Below, one piece after another: positions 8,161-15,972 of a stretch of DNA of 34,265 nucleotides. The position numbers and the translations under genes are program-made. The stretch is from Pelagibacterales bacterium SAG-MED48 (GTDB taxonomy: Bacteria; Pseudomonadota; Alphaproteobacteria; Pelagibacterales; Pelagibacteraceae), in the NCBI GenBank assembly GCA_014653375.1, contig JACWEP010000005.1:39251-73515 (forward strand). Reading direction: 5' to 3'. A model generated the notes under the pieces. The model saw only the letters and a list, made by a program, of their open reading frames with translations, was not told where the DNA came from and ran no database searches. The number at the start of each line of letters is the position of its first letter. Positions within the stretch are counted from its first letter, which is position 1.

Positions 8161-10208
8161 GCAATATCATTAATTATATCGGCTCTATCGTATAATTTTA
8201 TTAATGGTTTAAATTTACTAATATTTTCATTTGATTTTTCTATACGTCGCATTTCTTTTTCAGCTAATAGAAATAGATCATTATTATGAATAGGGTCGGC
8301 TAATTTAAAATTTTTAATTCCACTTTGTTTGAAACCCAAAATATCTCCAAAACCTCTAATTTTCATATCTTCTTCAGAAATTATAAATCCATCATTGGTA
8401 TCTTTTAAAATATTAATTCTTTTTTTTGCGTTTTCACTTAAATTAGATTTAAACATTAATATGCATGTAGATTCTTTGTCACCTCTGCCTACGCGTCCTC
8501 TTAACTGATGTAGTTGGGATAGTCCAAATTTGTTGGCATTTTCAATTATTATTACATTAGCATTCGGAAAATCTATGCCAACTTCTATTATAGTTGTTGA
8601 AACTAAAATCTTAAATTCATTCTTTAAAAATCTGTTTAAAATAATCTCTTTTTCTTCAATATCAGTTTTACCATGTAATAATGAAACTTGATTAGGGAAC
8701 AATTTATCAAGATATTCAAATTTTTTAACAGCTGACGAATGGTCTATTTTTTTAGATTCTTCAATTAATGGACAAACCCAAAAGATCTGGTGTCCTAATT
8801 TAATTTCTTTTTTAATAAATTTTAAAACATCATTAATTTTACTTTCTAACTTGCTGTATGTTTTAATAGGTTTACGGGATTTAGGTTTTTCACGTATAAT
8901 TGATAAATCCATATCTCCATACATTGTCATTGTTAATGTTCGTGGAATAGGTGTTGCAGTCATCAACAAAACATCACAATTATTTCCACCTTTATCAGAT
9001 AGCCTTTTTCTTTGGTTAACACCAAATTTATGTTGCTCATCAATAATGATTAGCCCTAATTTTTTAAAATTTACTTTTTTTTGAAATATTGCGTGTGTTC
9101 CAAATATAATATCTATTTTATGTTTTGATAATTCATTTAGAATTATTTTTTTACTTTTATAATCGGATTTACCAGAAATTAATTTAATATTAACATTTTT
9201 AGGAAATATTTCTTTTGCTAACGTGTAGTGTTGTCTTGATAATATTTCAGTTGGAGCCATTAAAGCAACTTGAAATCCTGAATTTACCGTATTAAGAGCT
9301 GATAATAAGGAAACTATAGTTTTTCCACTTCCAACGTCACCTTGTAATAATCTAAACATTTTTGTTGAAGAACATAAATCGTTATTAATTTCTTTTAATG
9401 TTTTTAATTGATCATTTGTAAGTGAAAACTTTAATTTATTAATTATTTCATTTTGTTTTTCGATATTTAAAATTTTATTAATTTTCTTAATTTTCTTAAT
9501 TTTTTTTCTTATTTCTGAATTTACTAAAAATGTTGAAAATATTTCATCAAATGCTAGACGTTGGTAAAAGTTTTTTTGATAGCTACCAACATTTTCAGGT
9601 TTATGTAAATCTTCAATAGCATCATTCCAGCTTATATTATCAAATTTTTGAAGTATATTTTTTGAGTGCCATTCATTTAGTAAAGGTAAATTTTCAATTA
9701 TTTGGTTTATAATTTTATTATATGTTTTTTCTGTAATTCCATCTGTTAATGAGTAAGTATTATGTTTCTGCTTAATGAGTGAAGAGTCTTCGGACAAATA
9801 TTTTGGATTTGTTAATTGATACTTATTTCTAAAATATCCTATTTTTCCACTTACAGTTATTTCCTTACCAATTGGTAGTATTTTTCTGACATATCCTTCA
9901 AAACTATTAAAAAAAATACAATCTATCTCACCTGTTTCATCACTACACAAAACTCTATTTGGCAAATTTCTAACTCTTGGAAAAGAGTATTTCTTCGGGA
10001 CTATAGTAATTGTCTGCACCTCACCAATTCTTAAGTCTTTAATTTTTGATGATAAAGATCGATCTGTGTAAGATTTTGGTAATTTCCACAACAAATCAAA
10101 AATATTATTAATTTTTTTTTTCTTAAGTAAATTAGTTGTTTTTACGCCAACACCTTTTAGTGCTGTTAAATCTGACAATAAATATTTATAATTACTTTTA
10201 TTATCCAT
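8157..10208 (-). CDS. recG: ATP-dependent DNA helicase RecG
   Basis: RecG remodels stalled replication forks and branched DNA. The 683-residue length is normal. The N-terminal wedge (OB-fold) domain spans about residues 50-140. The superfamily 2 helicase motifs are in order: Walker A GDVGSGKT at 290-297, MAPTEILSRQH, DEQH at 390-393, TATPIPRT at 417-424, and the C-terminal QLRGRVGRG and IRGFGDILGFKQSG elements. A Lys/Ile-rich microrepeat (RKKIKKIKKINK) at about 234-245 comes from a tandem AT-rich repeat in the DNA and probably lies in a linker. The gene is divergent from sdhE across a 22 bp gap, so both promoters must overlap the opposing genes or this short gap. Confidence 0.96.
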   Translation of the reverse strand: MDNKSNYKYLLSDLTALKGVGVKTTNLLKKKKINNIFDLLWKLPKSYTDRSLSSKIKDLRIGEVQTITIVPKKYSFPRVRNLPNRVLCSDETGEIDCIFFNSFEGYVRKILPIGKEITVSGKIGYFRNKYQLTNPKYLSEDSSLIKQKHNTYSLTDGITEKTYNKIINQIIENLPLLNEWHSKNILQKFDNISWNDAIEDLHKPENVGSYQKNFYQRLAFDEIFSTFLVNSEIRKKIKKIKKINKILNIEKQNEIINKLKFSLTNDQLKTLKEINNDLCSSTKMFRLLQGDVGSGKTIVSLLSALNTVNSGFQVALMAPTEILSRQHYTLAKEIFPKNVNIKLISGKSDYKSKKIILNELSKHKIDIIFGTHAIFQKKVNFKKLGLIIIDEQHKFGVNQRKRLSDKGGNNCDVLLMTATPIPRTLTMTMYGDMDLSIIREKPKSRKPIKTYSKLESKINDVLKFIKKEIKLGHQIFWVCPLIEESKKIDHSSAVKKFEYLDKLFPNQVSLLHGKTDIEEKEIILNRFLKNEFKILVSTTIIEVGIDFPNANVIIIENANKFGLSQLHQLRGRVGRGDKESTCILMFKSNLSENAKKRINILKDTNDGFIISEEDMKIRGFGDILGFKQSGIKNFKLADPIHNNDLFLLAEKEMRRIEKSNENISKFKPLIKLYDRADIINDIA

Positions 10209-10229
10209 AAACAGTTAATATATTCCAAT

Positions 10230-10285
10230 AATGAACATCAACATAGACCAATTAAAAAAAAAAATTATTTATCGATCAAATTACA
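10230..10285 (+). repeat. 56-bp inverted repeat, copy 1 (native sdhE start)
   Basis: Bases 10230-10285 (one base before the sdhE start codon through codon 18) recur exactly, in inverted orientation, as the last 56 bases of the window (34210-34265). The identity includes an 11-A run and stops at one base on the sdhE side, where this copy reads TTACAGG and the other TTACATC. This copy is in its natural context, since the reading frame continues into a complete SdhE. Confidence 0.97.
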
Positions 10286-10500
10286 GGGGCACAAAAGAAA
10301 TGGATAAACTTTTAGGAGCTTTTACTAATAAATATATTAATGAATTAAGTAATGAAGATCTTACTAATTTAGAAAAATTATTAGAGATAGATGATAATAA
10401 TTTATACAATTTTTATAATGGTCTTAAAATTGATATTAAAATTGAAGAAAATAAAATCAATTTGCTCTTTAAAAATTTTAAATACGAGGAATATAAATAA
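10231..10500 (+). CDS. sdhE: FAD assembly factor SdhE (succinate dehydrogenase assembly factor 2)
   Basis: SdhE is a small cytoplasmic protein that promotes covalent attachment of FAD to SdhA. The 89-residue size fits. The conserved RGxxE surface motif is present as RGTKEMD at residues 19-25, after an IIYRSNY lead that matches the family's YRSWHRGTKEMD pattern, and is followed by LLGAF. Relatives often have recG and mfd on either side. Here recG is present on the other strand, but mfd is not next door and the stop codon (10498-10500) directly abuts the 3' end of tRNA-Ser. Its first 56 bases are duplicated, inverted, at the right end of the window. Confidence 0.93.
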   Translation: MNINIDQLKKKIIYRSNYRGTKEMDKLLGAFTNKYINELSNEDLTNLEKLLEIDDNNLYNFYNGLKIDIKIEENKINLLFKNFKYEEYK

Positions 10501-10590
10501 TGGCGGAAGGACTGAGATTCGAACTCAGGAAAGAGTTGCCCCTTTGCCGGTTTTCAAGACCGGTGCATTCAACCACTCTGCCATCCTTCC
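10501..10590 (-). tRNA. tRNA-Ser(UGA)
   Basis: Read on the minus strand, the 90-base sequence has an acceptor stem GGAAGGA/TCCTTCC and an anticodon stem CCGGT/ACCGG with loop CTTGAAA (anticodon TGA). It also has a long variable arm (AGGGGCAACTCTTT), which marks it as a class II tRNA, and a T-arm with GAG-TTCGAAT-CTC. CCA is encoded at 10503-10501. Its 3' end touches the stop codon of the convergent sdhE gene, leaving no room for a separate terminator. Confidence 0.97.
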
Positions 10591-10677
10591 GTGAGGATTG
10601 TTTTATTATTATAATTATTTAATTCAACTATAAAATAGTCTAATAAAAGCTATTATTAATTAGTCACTTGTTTTCCT

Positions 10678-11556
10678 ATGAATAAAGAATTTAATAAAGG
10701 TTTATTGTTAGCTGGATTTGGTTCTTTTTGGTGGGGATTTCTTGGTGTTCTTTATTTTAAATACATAACCTTTATTGGACATATTGAGCTGGTGGTTCAT
10801 AGATGTTTGTGGACAACATTTACATTAATAATTACAACTTTTCTTTTTTCAAAATGGCATATTTTTTTTGATATAATTAAAAATACAAAATATTTAATTT
10901 ACTTATTCTTTTCAGGGCTTCTTATTTTTATAAATTGGGCTGTTTGGATATATGCTATAGCAACAAATAGGATTATTGATGCAAGCTTTGGCTATTTTAT
11001 GATGCCCATATTAAGTGTAATGCTTGGTTGTATTTTTTTTAAAGAAAAACTTAATAAAAAAAGAATATTTTCAATAATTCTAGTTATCATTTCAATTTTA
11101 TACTTATTGGTAGTAAGCTTTAAATCTTTACCTTGGGTTGGACTAATCGTTGCTTTAAGTTGGGGTTTTTATAATTTAATTAGAAAAAAAATTAATATAG
11201 ATACAGACATTGGTCTTTTAATAGAAAGTCTATATATTTTGCCATTTGCATTAATTGCATTTTATCTAATAGCATCTAATGGTTATAATGATTTTGAATT
11301 ATCAAACCCTCCTATGATGTTATTTATATTTCTAGCAGGGCCAATGACAGTAATACCATTATTTTTATACGTTAGAGGTGTTGAGCTTTGTGGGTTAGGG
11401 CCCACAGGAATGATTTTTTATATAACACCAACTTTACAATTTTTACTTGGATATTTCTACTACGATGAAGCATTTTCCTTAACAAAATTAGTTAGTTTTA
11501 TTTTTATCTGGATTGCTGTAATTATATATTTAAAGGATTTGTATGAGAGTAATTAA
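10678..11556 (+). CDS. rarD: RarD-like EamA/DMT-superfamily transporter
   Basis: This 292-residue inner-membrane protein has about ten hydrophobic spans arranged as two EamA repeats. The start (GLLLAGFGSFWWGFLGVLYFK, then VVHRCLWTT) matches the RarD subfamily, which has WWG and the HR-x-LW signature. IDASFGYFMMPILSVMLG and the second-half GPTGMIFYITPTLQFLLGY block are likewise RarD-like. RarD is named for chloramphenicol sensitivity in other bacteria, but its natural substrate is not established. Its end overlaps the next gene by 14 bases, making it the probable first gene of the long run to 19036. Confidence 0.9.
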   Translation: MNKEFNKGLLLAGFGSFWWGFLGVLYFKYITFIGHIELVVHRCLWTTFTLIITTFLFSKWHIFFDIIKNTKYLIYLFFSGLLIFINWAVWIYAIATNRIIDASFGYFMMPILSVMLGCIFFKEKLNKKRIFSIILVIISILYLLVVSFKSLPWVGLIVALSWGFYNLIRKKINIDTDIGLLIESLYILPFALIAFYLIASNGYNDFELSNPPMMLFIFLAGPMTVIPLFLYVRGVELCGLGPTGMIFYITPTLQFLLGYFYYDEAFSLTKLVSFIFIWIAVIIYLKDLYESN

Positions 11557-12544
11557 CTATTTATTAATAATTTTATTTTTTACCTTTACCTCAGTTTTAT
11601 CAGACGACCAACAAAGCTTTATCCAATGGAAAAATAATTTTAAAAAAATTGCCTTACAAAATAATATTTCAGAAGACACGTTTGATGTTGTTATGGCTAA
11701 TATAAAATTTTTACCTAATGTAATTAAATACGACAGATATCAGCCAGAATTTTATGAAGATACCAAAACTTATGTCACAAAGAGAACATCAAATAAAAAA
11801 GTTTCAAAAGGTTTAAAATTTTACAAGCAAAATATTAATTTAATCAATTCGATAGAAACTGAATTTGATATTGAAAAAGAATTGCTACTATCGTTAATGG
11901 GAATTGAAACGAATTTTGGAACTTATGTAGGTAAAATGGATATATTATCATCATTAGCTACACTTAGTTATGACAAAAGAAGATCTGATTTTTTCTCAAA
12001 AGAACTTCTGATATTATTAAATTTAATCGAGTCAAACCAAATTGATTATCAAACATTGTATGGTTCATGGGCAGGAGCGTTTGGTTTTTTTCAATTTATG
12101 CCATCTACTATGAAAAATTATGCATTAGATTACGATAATAATAATTATATAGATCTTAAAAACAACAAAGATGCTTATGCTTCAGCAGCTAATTATCTTA
12201 AAAAAATTGGATGGAAAACTAACCAGCCTTGTTTCTATAAAATAGATTTATCAAAGAAGATACCTAAAAAATATTTAAATGTTTCTGCGAAAAAACTTCA
12301 TAATAAAAAAAGTTTGGACTATTTCAGAAAATATATAAATGATAGCTCATTTATAGATAATAATTTTGATGATTTAACAGTAGCCATAATTACTCCTGAT
12401 AAGGATATAATTCCTGATGCAGAAAATTTTAGTCCAGCCTATGTTGTATTTGATAATTATGAAATAATTTTACAATGGAATAGATCTTTAAGATTTTCTT
12501 TAGCTGTATGTACTTTAAAAAATAAATTTAAAAATGAACTATAA
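11543..12544 (+). CDS. MltB-like lytic murein transglycosylase
   Basis: The 333-residue product cleaves the glycan strand of peptidoglycan with formation of 1,6-anhydromuramic acid. A signal peptide is visible (residues 1-20, ending VLSDD) without a clear lipobox Cys, so it is probably a soluble periplasmic enzyme. The SLT_2 domain covers about 25-325. The catalytic Glu is E122 in LMGIETNFGTYVG. Downstream are GSWAGAFGFFQFMPST (substrate groove) and the DYDNNNYIDL segment that resembles the EF-hand-like metal loop of MltB. There is no C-terminal peptidoglycan-binding repeat. It overlaps rarD by 14 and the next lipoprotein gene by 11 bases. The adjacency with the rlpA-like and dacA genes gives a cell-wall cluster common in Alphaproteobacteria. 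Confidence 0.92.
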   Translation: MRVINYLLIILFFTFTSVLSDDQQSFIQWKNNFKKIALQNNISEDTFDVVMANIKFLPNVIKYDRYQPEFYEDTKTYVTKRTSNKKVSKGLKFYKQNINLINSIETEFDIEKELLLSLMGIETNFGTYVGKMDILSSLATLSYDKRRSDFFSKELLILLNLIESNQIDYQTLYGSWAGAFGFFQFMPSTMKNYALDYDNNNYIDLKNNKDAYASAANYLKKIGWKTNQPCFYKIDLSKKIPKKYLNVSAKKLHNKKSLDYFRKYINDSSFIDNNFDDLTVAIITPDKDIIPDAENFSPAYVVFDNYEIILQWNRSLRFSLAVCTLKNKFKNEL

Positions 12545-13298
12545 AATTATATTATTAATATTTACTACTTTTATATTAACTGGCTGCAATCAAGATAGCC
12601 AAAATAAAAATTCAATAAAATTTTCACCAGAACAAAAATATAAAAATACAGGTTTTACACTTATATATAATAATGATTTAAGAAAAGAGAAAAAAATTTC
12701 AAAGAGAATTGATAATAGAGCATTAATAATATTTCACAAAAACTTAAAAAAAGATTCATTTGTAAAAATTACCAATCCATTGAATCAAAAAACAATAATA
12801 GCTAAAGTTAAATCTAATAAAGTAAAATTTCCTGAATTTTATAACTCTGTTATCACAATGAGAATTGCAGAAGAGCTGTCTCTTAATTTAAATGAACCAT
12901 ATATTGATTTAATTTTGATTTCTCAAAATTCAACATTTATTGCAAAAAAAGCAAAAACATTTAATGAAGAAAAAAACGTTGCTGAAAAAGCTCCTGTTGA
13001 TGGTATTAAAATTGATATAATAAGCGATACAAAAACTAAGAATAAAAAAATTATTAAAGATAGTATTTTTAAATATTCAATCAAAATAGCAGATTTCTAC
13101 TATAAAGATTCTGCTGAAACCATGATTAATAGAATAATAAGTGAGACGAGTATTACAGATCCTACAATAAAGAAATTATCTAACACGAAATATAGGGTAC
13201 TATTAGGTCCTTTTAATGATATAAAAAAATTAGAAGAGTCATTTAATAATATTAATTTATTAAATTTTGAAAATTTAGAAATTTTAAAAGATGTTTAA
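12534..13298 (+). CDS. SPOR-domain lipoprotein with degenerate RlpA-like barrel
   Basis: The 254-residue protein starts with a lipoprotein signal; the lipobox is LTGC with C18 as the lipidated residue. Residues about 60-137 line up loosely with the RlpA double-psi beta-barrel (VKITNPLNQKTIIAKV, then ITMRIAEELSL). But the usual WYG start and the DRGPF motif with its catalytic Asp are absent, so lytic activity is doubtful. Residues about 180-252 are a SPOR domain (YSIKIADFY, then YRVLLGPFNDIKKLEE), which binds denuded peptidoglycan at division sites. Position between the mltB-like gene and dacA is the usual place of rlpA in Alphaproteobacteria. I infer a septal peptidoglycan-binding protein descended from RlpA, rather than an active RlpA enzyme. 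Confidence 0.75.
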   Translation: MNYKIILLIFTTFILTGCNQDSQNKNSIKFSPEQKYKNTGFTLIYNNDLRKEKKISKRIDNRALIIFHKNLKKDSFVKITNPLNQKTIIAKVKSNKVKFPEFYNSVITMRIAEELSLNLNEPYIDLILISQNSTFIAKKAKTFNEEKNVAEKAPVDGIKIDIISDTKTKNKKIIKDSIFKYSIKIADFYYKDSAETMINRIISETSITDPTIKKLSNTKYRVLLGPFNDIKKLEESFNNINLLNFENLEILKDV

Positions 13299-14442
13299 AA
13301 AACTATTTACATATATCTTATTAAGTTCTTTTATTTTTAAGTTTGCAAATGCTAATTTAGACATAAAAGCTAGAACAGCTATTTTGCAAGATTATCATTC
13401 TGGTGAAATACTTTACGAAAAAGAAGCTGACATATCTATATATCCAGCTTCAATGACCAAAATCATGACGGCAATTATTGCTTTTGATTTAATTAAATCT
13501 GGTGATTTAAAACTCGATGAAAAATTTATTATTTCAGAAAAAGCTTGGAGACTATCCACTGCTGGTTACTCTTCTATGTTCATTATGGTAGGTGACGAAG
13601 TTTCTGTAGAAAATTTATTAAAAGGAATAATTATTGCATCTGGAAATGATGCTTGCATTGCATTGGCAGAGGGTATTGCAGGTACTGAGGAGGAATTTGC
13701 AATTTTAATGACTACAAAAGCCAAGGAAATTGGGATGGAAAATACTAATTTTGCCAATTCATCAGGAATTAACAACCCTGATAACTACTCAACGGTTAGG
13801 GATATTCTGAAAATGTCGAAATATTTGATTCAAAAACACCCTAAATTCTACCAAATGTTTGCAGAAAAGAAATTCACTTGGGATAGAACTGGTGGTGACC
13901 CTATAACACAAGGTAATAGAAATCCCCTTCTTTATAAAAATTTAGGTGCTGATGGGATAAAAACAGGTTACTTAGCTGTGGAAAAATATTCGTTAGCTTC
14001 ATCAATTAATAGAAATGGAAGAAGACTTATAGCTGTAGGTAGTGGTTTTAATTCAAAAAATGCAAGATCAAGAGAAAGTACAAAACTACTAACATATGGA
14101 CTAACAAATTATGATCTTGTAAATATCGCTACAGCAAATGAACCTATGTATAATATTGATGTTTGGCTTGGAAAAGAAAATTCAGTTAATGTCTATACAA
14201 AACAAGATATCTACAAAACAATTAAAAAAGCTAAAAAAAAATTATTAAAAGTATCTGTTAAATATGACGGTCCAGTTGAAGCGCCTATAAATAAAGGTGA
14301 CAAGATTGCAATTCTTAAAGTTGTTTATAGTGATGAAATTGTTGGTGAATACGACTTACTTGCATCAAATAATGTCAAAAAAGTAAACCTATTTTCAAGG
14401 TTGTTAAAATCATTAAACTACCTTATTTGGGGTGATGTCTAA
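13291..14442 (+). CDS. dacA: D-alanyl-D-alanine carboxypeptidase (penicillin-binding protein 5/6 type)
   Basis: This enzyme trims the terminal D-Ala from peptidoglycan pentapeptides in the periplasm. The 383-residue product has a signal peptide (about 1-21, ending FANA). All three penicillin-binding motifs are present: SxxK as SMTK at residues 54-57 with the nucleophile S54, SGN at 117-119, and KTG at 224-226 (DGIKTGY). A C-terminal beta-rich domain (about 275-365) corresponds to the PBP5_C region. The protein ends without an obvious long amphipathic helix, though LFSRLLKSLNYLIWG could be the membrane anchor. The gene overlaps the rlpA-like gene by 8 bases and tmk by 8. Confidence 0.95.
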   Translation: MFKKLFTYILLSSFIFKFANANLDIKARTAILQDYHSGEILYEKEADISIYPASMTKIMTAIIAFDLIKSGDLKLDEKFIISEKAWRLSTAGYSSMFIMVGDEVSVENLLKGIIIASGNDACIALAEGIAGTEEEFAILMTTKAKEIGMENTNFANSSGINNPDNYSTVRDILKMSKYLIQKHPKFYQMFAEKKFTWDRTGGDPITQGNRNPLLYKNLGADGIKTGYLAVEKYSLASSINRNGRRLIAVGSGFNSKNARSRESTKLLTYGLTNYDLVNIATANEPMYNIDVWLGKENSVNVYTKQDIYKTIKKAKKKLLKVSVKYDGPVEAPINKGDKIAILKVVYSDEIVGEYDLLASNNVKKVNLFSRLLKSLNYLIWGDV

Positions 14443-15049
14443 AAAACCAATTATTGTTTTTGAAGGTATAGAGGGTAGTGGAAAAAGTCACCACATATCT
14501 ATAGTTTCTAAATATTTAAAGAATAATAAAATAGATTACTTAAAAATAAGAGAACCAGGTGGAAACCCAAATTCAGAAAAAATAAGAAAAATAATCCTTA
14601 GTAATAAATCAAATTTTAATAAAAATACTGATTTATTTTTATATATGGCTGCGAGAAGTGAAAACATATCTCAAATACAAAAGTATTTTCATAAAAAAAT
14701 TATTTTAATTGATAGATTTACTGACTCAACTATAGCTTATCAGCACTATGGTATGGGTGTAGATATTAATTTAATAAAAACAATAAATAAGTTTTTACTT
14801 AAAAATATAAAAGTAGATTTCACTTTTTTAAATCTTGTTAATAATAAAAATTTGTATGAGAGATTAAAAAAAAGAAAATCCCTTAATAGATATGATAAGT
14901 TTAATATGAAATTTTATAACAAAGTTCAAAGAGGATTTGTTAAACTATCCAATATTAATAATAGAAAATATCAATTGATTAATTCAAATTTAAATATTGA
15001 AAAAAATGAAAAAATAATTTTAAATAAGATAGATAAGCTGATTAAATGA
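14435..15049 (+). CDS. tmk: Thymidylate kinase
   Basis: Tmk phosphorylates dTMP to dTDP. With the ATG start at 14435 the protein has 204 residues; an in-frame GTG at 14432 would add one residue. I prefer the ATG because the product then begins MSKKPIIVFEGIEG, like relatives. The P-loop EGIEGSGKS is at residues 10-18, the REPGG substrate motif follows near 38, and DRFTDSTIAYQ is the DRY-type motif. After that the protein is Lys/Asn-rich, as expected at this base composition. It overlaps dacA by 8 bases and holB by 4 (ATGA). The tmk-holB-metG order is conserved widely in Proteobacteria. Confidence 0.95.
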   Translation: MSKKPIIVFEGIEGSGKSHHISIVSKYLKNNKIDYLKIREPGGNPNSEKIRKIILSNKSNFNKNTDLFLYMAARSENISQIQKYFHKKIILIDRFTDSTIAYQHYGMGVDINLIKTINKFLLKNIKVDFTFLNLVNNKNLYERLKKRKSLNRYDKFNMKFYNKVQRGFVKLSNINNRKYQLINSNLNIEKNEKIILNKIDKLIK

Positions 15050-15972
15050 ACTTAGAACCTTCAAGTCAATTAAATTTGTTTAGTCATAAAGAAGAATTTC
15101 AGAAACTTATAAACCTTTACAAAAATAACAATTTACCAAATAAGATTTTATTTTCAGGTGAAAAGGGGATTGGCAAATGCACTTTAGCGTACCATCTCAT
15201 TAATTATATTTTATCTTCAAATGAGGATTTTATATATGATTTAGATAATTTGAAGATTATTCCAGACAATAAATCATTTAAATTAGTTCAAAATAAATCT
15301 AATCCTAATTTTATATTAGTTGATATCCAGGAAGAAAAAAAAAATATTGATATCAGTCAAATTAGAAATTTAATTCTAACATTAAACAAATCTTCTTTTA
15401 ATACTAAACCAAGATTTGTATTAATTGATAATATTGAATTACTTAATATAAATGCTGTTAACGCTTTGTTAAAAATTCTTGAAGAACCAAACGATAATAT
15501 GAATTTTATTTTAATCAATAATAATAAAATATTATCAACATTAAAATCAAGATGTTTAAATTTTAAAATTCAGTTAACATCAAAGCAATCAATTGAAATA
15601 GCTAATAAAATTTTAGATAATAACTATAATGAATGTTTAAATGAAGATTTAGTTAATAATTATAGTACGCCAGGTGAGATATTAAATTTAATCGATTTTG
15701 CTAATAAAAATGATATTGATTTAATTAAAACTAATTTAAAAAATTTTATTAAAAAGATTATTATGGAAAAATTATATAAAAAAAATAATTCAATTAAAAA
15801 TTTAATATATTCTTTAATGGAACTTTATTTTAGAAAAAATGTTTCAGTTTCAAATATAAAATTAATAAATTCGTATAATTATTTTTTAAAAAAAATTGAG
15901 AATACAAAAACATTTAATTTAGATGAAGAAACTTTATTTATGGAATTTGAAGATAGCATTTTAAATGGATAA
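15046..15972 (+). CDS. holB: DNA polymerase III subunit delta'
   Basis: HolB is the delta' part of the clamp loader that opens and loads the sliding clamp. The 308-residue product has a Walker-A-like GEKGIGKCT at about residues 39-47, the NAVNALLKILEEPNDNMNFIL segment (the SRC-box region) and ILSTLKSRC, where the conserved Ser-Arg-Cys contacts ATP bound by neighbours. The zinc-binding cysteines of E. coli delta' are not evident, which is common in Alphaproteobacteria. The C-terminal half is weakly conserved and Asn/Lys-rich. It overlaps tmk by four bases and metG by eight. Context and motifs leave little doubt despite the divergence. Confidence 0.9.
   Translation: MNLEPSSQLNLFSHKEEFQKLINLYKNNNLPNKILFSGEKGIGKCTLAYHLINYILSSNEDFIYDLDNLKIIPDNKSFKLVQNKSNPNFILVDIQEEKKNIDISQIRNLILTLNKSSFNTKPRFVLIDNIELLNINAVNALLKILEEPNDNMNFILINNNKILSTLKSRCLNFKIQLTSKQSIEIANKILDNNYNECLNEDLVNNYSTPGEILNLIDFANKNDIDLIKTNLKNFIKKIIMEKLYKKNNSIKNLIYSLMELYFRKNVSVSNIKLINSYNYFLKKIENTKTFNLDEETLFMEFEDSILNG

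Noticed and set aside
10391..10594. Plus-strand frame running from sdhE across tRNA-Ser
   Set aside because: It lies in another frame of sdhE and reads through the complement of a clear tRNA; no family resemblance.
14432..14434. GTG as the tmk start
   Set aside because: The ATG directly after it (14435) gives the usual MSKKP start; the difference is one residue.
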